Shown: positions 63,149 through 64,000 of the stretch, one piece after another | Position numbering within the stretch: the stretch's first letter is position 1 | How the letters are laid out: each line of letters begins with the position of its first letter | Origin: Synechococcales cyanobacterium GL140_1_metabinner_5_sub | GTDB taxonomy: Bacteria; Cyanobacteriota; Cyanobacteriia; Cyanobacteriales; Chamaesiphonaceae | Direction of reading: 5' to 3' | Length of the DNA: 64,000 nucleotides | Assembly: GCA_025359065.1 (NCBI GenBank) | Contig: JANYHM010000115.1 | Coordinates: 1 to 64,000 of the forward strand | The notes under the pieces: generated by a model | Databases searched by the model: none | What the model was told of the DNA's origin: nothing | What the model saw: only the letters and a program-made list of their open reading frames with translations | Program-made: the position numbers and the translations under genes

Positions 63149-64000
63149 TCAGTTGCTTTCTGCTTGTAATAAAACTTTGGCTTCTTGTAACAAAGTTTGA
63201 TGTTCTTTGCTCACAATGGGATATTGTAAATTCAAGTCTTTAAGGCGTTTATTAATGATTTCGGCCACAACTAAATGGGTATACCACTTATGATCGGCAG
63301 GAATAATATACCAAGGAGCATTTTCAGTGCTGGTATGGTTGAAAACCTCCTCATAGGTGGTTTGGTAGTCTGGCCAAAATTGACGCTCTGTAATATCACT
63401 GAGCGCAAATTTCCAGTTTTTTTCGGGTGTGTCAATTCTTTTTAAAAAACGTTTTTTCTGCTCTGCTTTAGAGACATTCAAGAAAAACTTCAAAACTACA
63501 ATGCCATTATTCGTTAAATATTTCTCGAACTGATTAATCTCGGCAAAACGCTGCTGCCAGAGCTTTTCTCCTTTGGGTAAAATTGGTAACTGTTGTTTGG
63601 CCAAAATTTCGGGATGGACACGGGCGATTAAGACTTCTTCATAATATGATCGATTAAAAATTCCAATGCGTCCCCGCTCTGGCAAACAACGAGAATAGCG
63701 CCAAAAGTAGTCATGATCAAGATCTTCTTCGCTCGGTGTTTTGAAATTATAGACTTGGCAACCTTGCGGATTCACCCCAGACATCACTTGTCTAATAGTA
63801 CTATCTTTGCCAGCGGCATCCATAGCTTGAAAAATAATTAATACCCCATAAGTATTTTGGGCATAGAGGACATTTTGTAGCTTAGATAGAGTATTGATCT
63901 CGTCTTGTAACTTAATGACGGCTTTTTCTTTATTCAATTCATTGGATGTTAGTGTCGGATCATAGTCTTTTGACAATGAGATTTTTTTGCTTATTGGCAC
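63149..64000 (-). CDS. ppk2: Polyphosphate kinase 2 family protein (partial, 5' end at window edge)
   Basis: This PPK2 domain transfers phosphate between polyphosphate and nucleotides. Walker A is IIFQAMDAAGKDSTIRQVM, then GVNPQGCQVYNFKTPSEEDL, lid-region DYFWRYSRCLPERGRIGIFN, Walker B NRSYYEEVLIARVHPEIL and KFFLNVSKAEQKKRFLKRID. The C-terminal AENAPWYIIPADHKWYTHLV type motif is also present (here STENAPWYIIPADHKWY). The visible part has 283 residues, nearly full length. The first codon in the window is GTG, and the true start may lie just outside. Class I (NDP-forming) is the likeliest subgroup. It converges with the FAD oxidoreductase with a 5-base gap. Confidence 0.9.
   Translation of the reverse strand: MPISKKISLSKDYDPTLTSNELNKEKAVIKLQDEINTLSKLQNVLYAQNTYGVLIIFQAMDAAGKDSTIRQVMSGVNPQGCQVYNFKTPSEEDLDHDYFWRYSRCLPERGRIGIFNRSYYEEVLIARVHPEILAKQQLPILPKGEKLWQQRFAEINQFEKYLTNNGIVVLKFFLNVSKAEQKKRFLKRIDTPEKNWKFALSDITERQFWPDYQTTYEEVFNHTSTENAPWYIIPADHKWYTHLVVAEIINKRLKDLNLQYPIVSKEHQTLLQEAKVLLQAESN

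Noticed and set aside
1-64000. CRISPR arrays, rRNA genes, complete insertion sequences, replication origin (DnaA-box cluster)
   Set aside because: No regularly spaced direct repeats, rRNA stretches, transposase genes with terminal repeats or DnaA-box clusters were seen when reading the window.

Overview
The window looks like the chromosome of a cyanobacterium. The supporting genes are the type 1 NADPH dehydrogenase subunit NdhM, the Rubisco accumulation factor Raf1, a high-light-inducible protein, a photosystem II S4-domain protein, an NblB-like phycobilisome degradation protein, a cyanobacterial AbrB regulator, an acyl-lipid desaturase, a DUF3134 protein and a TIGR04376 protein. Frequent GCGATCGC/CGATCG octamers (HIP1-type) agree with this. 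The exact genus cannot be fixed from the sequence.

Layout. 1-1650 is an eroded accessory edge: a formylglycine-generating-enzyme (FGE) fragment, a small DUF433-like/antitoxin-like pair and a Uma2 nuclease-fold gene. 1697-6799 is one 1700-residue RTX (calcium-binding nonapeptide) protein with seven copies of a non-RTX spacer module. 7192-17629 holds a GT39 membrane glycosyltransferase, a methionine-gamma-lyase-family enzyme, a desaturase, the GatD-MurT peptidoglycan amidation pair, cyAbrB, the PSII S4 protein and glucan phosphorylase. 17713-21352 is a minus-strand surface-sugar operon (cupin, aminotransferase, methyltransferase, glycosyltransferase) that looks AT-richer than its surroundings. 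21766-29455 has a conserved zinc-ribbon-like protein, nblB-like, glucokinase, a three-gene exopolysaccharide group and a large CPBP-type membrane protein. 29652-31476 is gltD plus a small protein and a terminator.

31477-34740 is the most unusual stretch. It has two AT-rich membrane reading frames of unknown function facing a 607-residue protein whose catalytic core matches hairpin-telomere resolvases (protelomerases) rather than ordinary integrases.

34738-55514 is mostly conserved housekeeping: DUF952, a histidine phosphatase, hli, raf1, mraY, tRNA-Leu, pyrD, ppx, a PspA-like coiled-coil gene, a UbiB-type kinase with an overlapping histidine kinase, ndhM, trxA, radA, photolyase, carA and aspS. 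One well-formed reading frame behind hli has no ATG. 55636-64000 contains an AAA ATPase/nuclease-fold protein, a SPINDLY-type GT41 transferase, two consecutive FAD-dependent amine-oxidase/carotenoid-isomerase-type oxidoreductases and the right-truncated ppk2 gene.

Functional threads. Carbon and energy storage is represented by glucan phosphorylase, glucokinase, Ppx and PPK2. Envelope building is represented by MraY, MurT/GatD and many glycosyltransferases. Light and nutrient stress is represented by Hli, NblB-like, cyAbrB, photolyase and desaturase. All family assignments are made from motifs read by eye; no database search was run.
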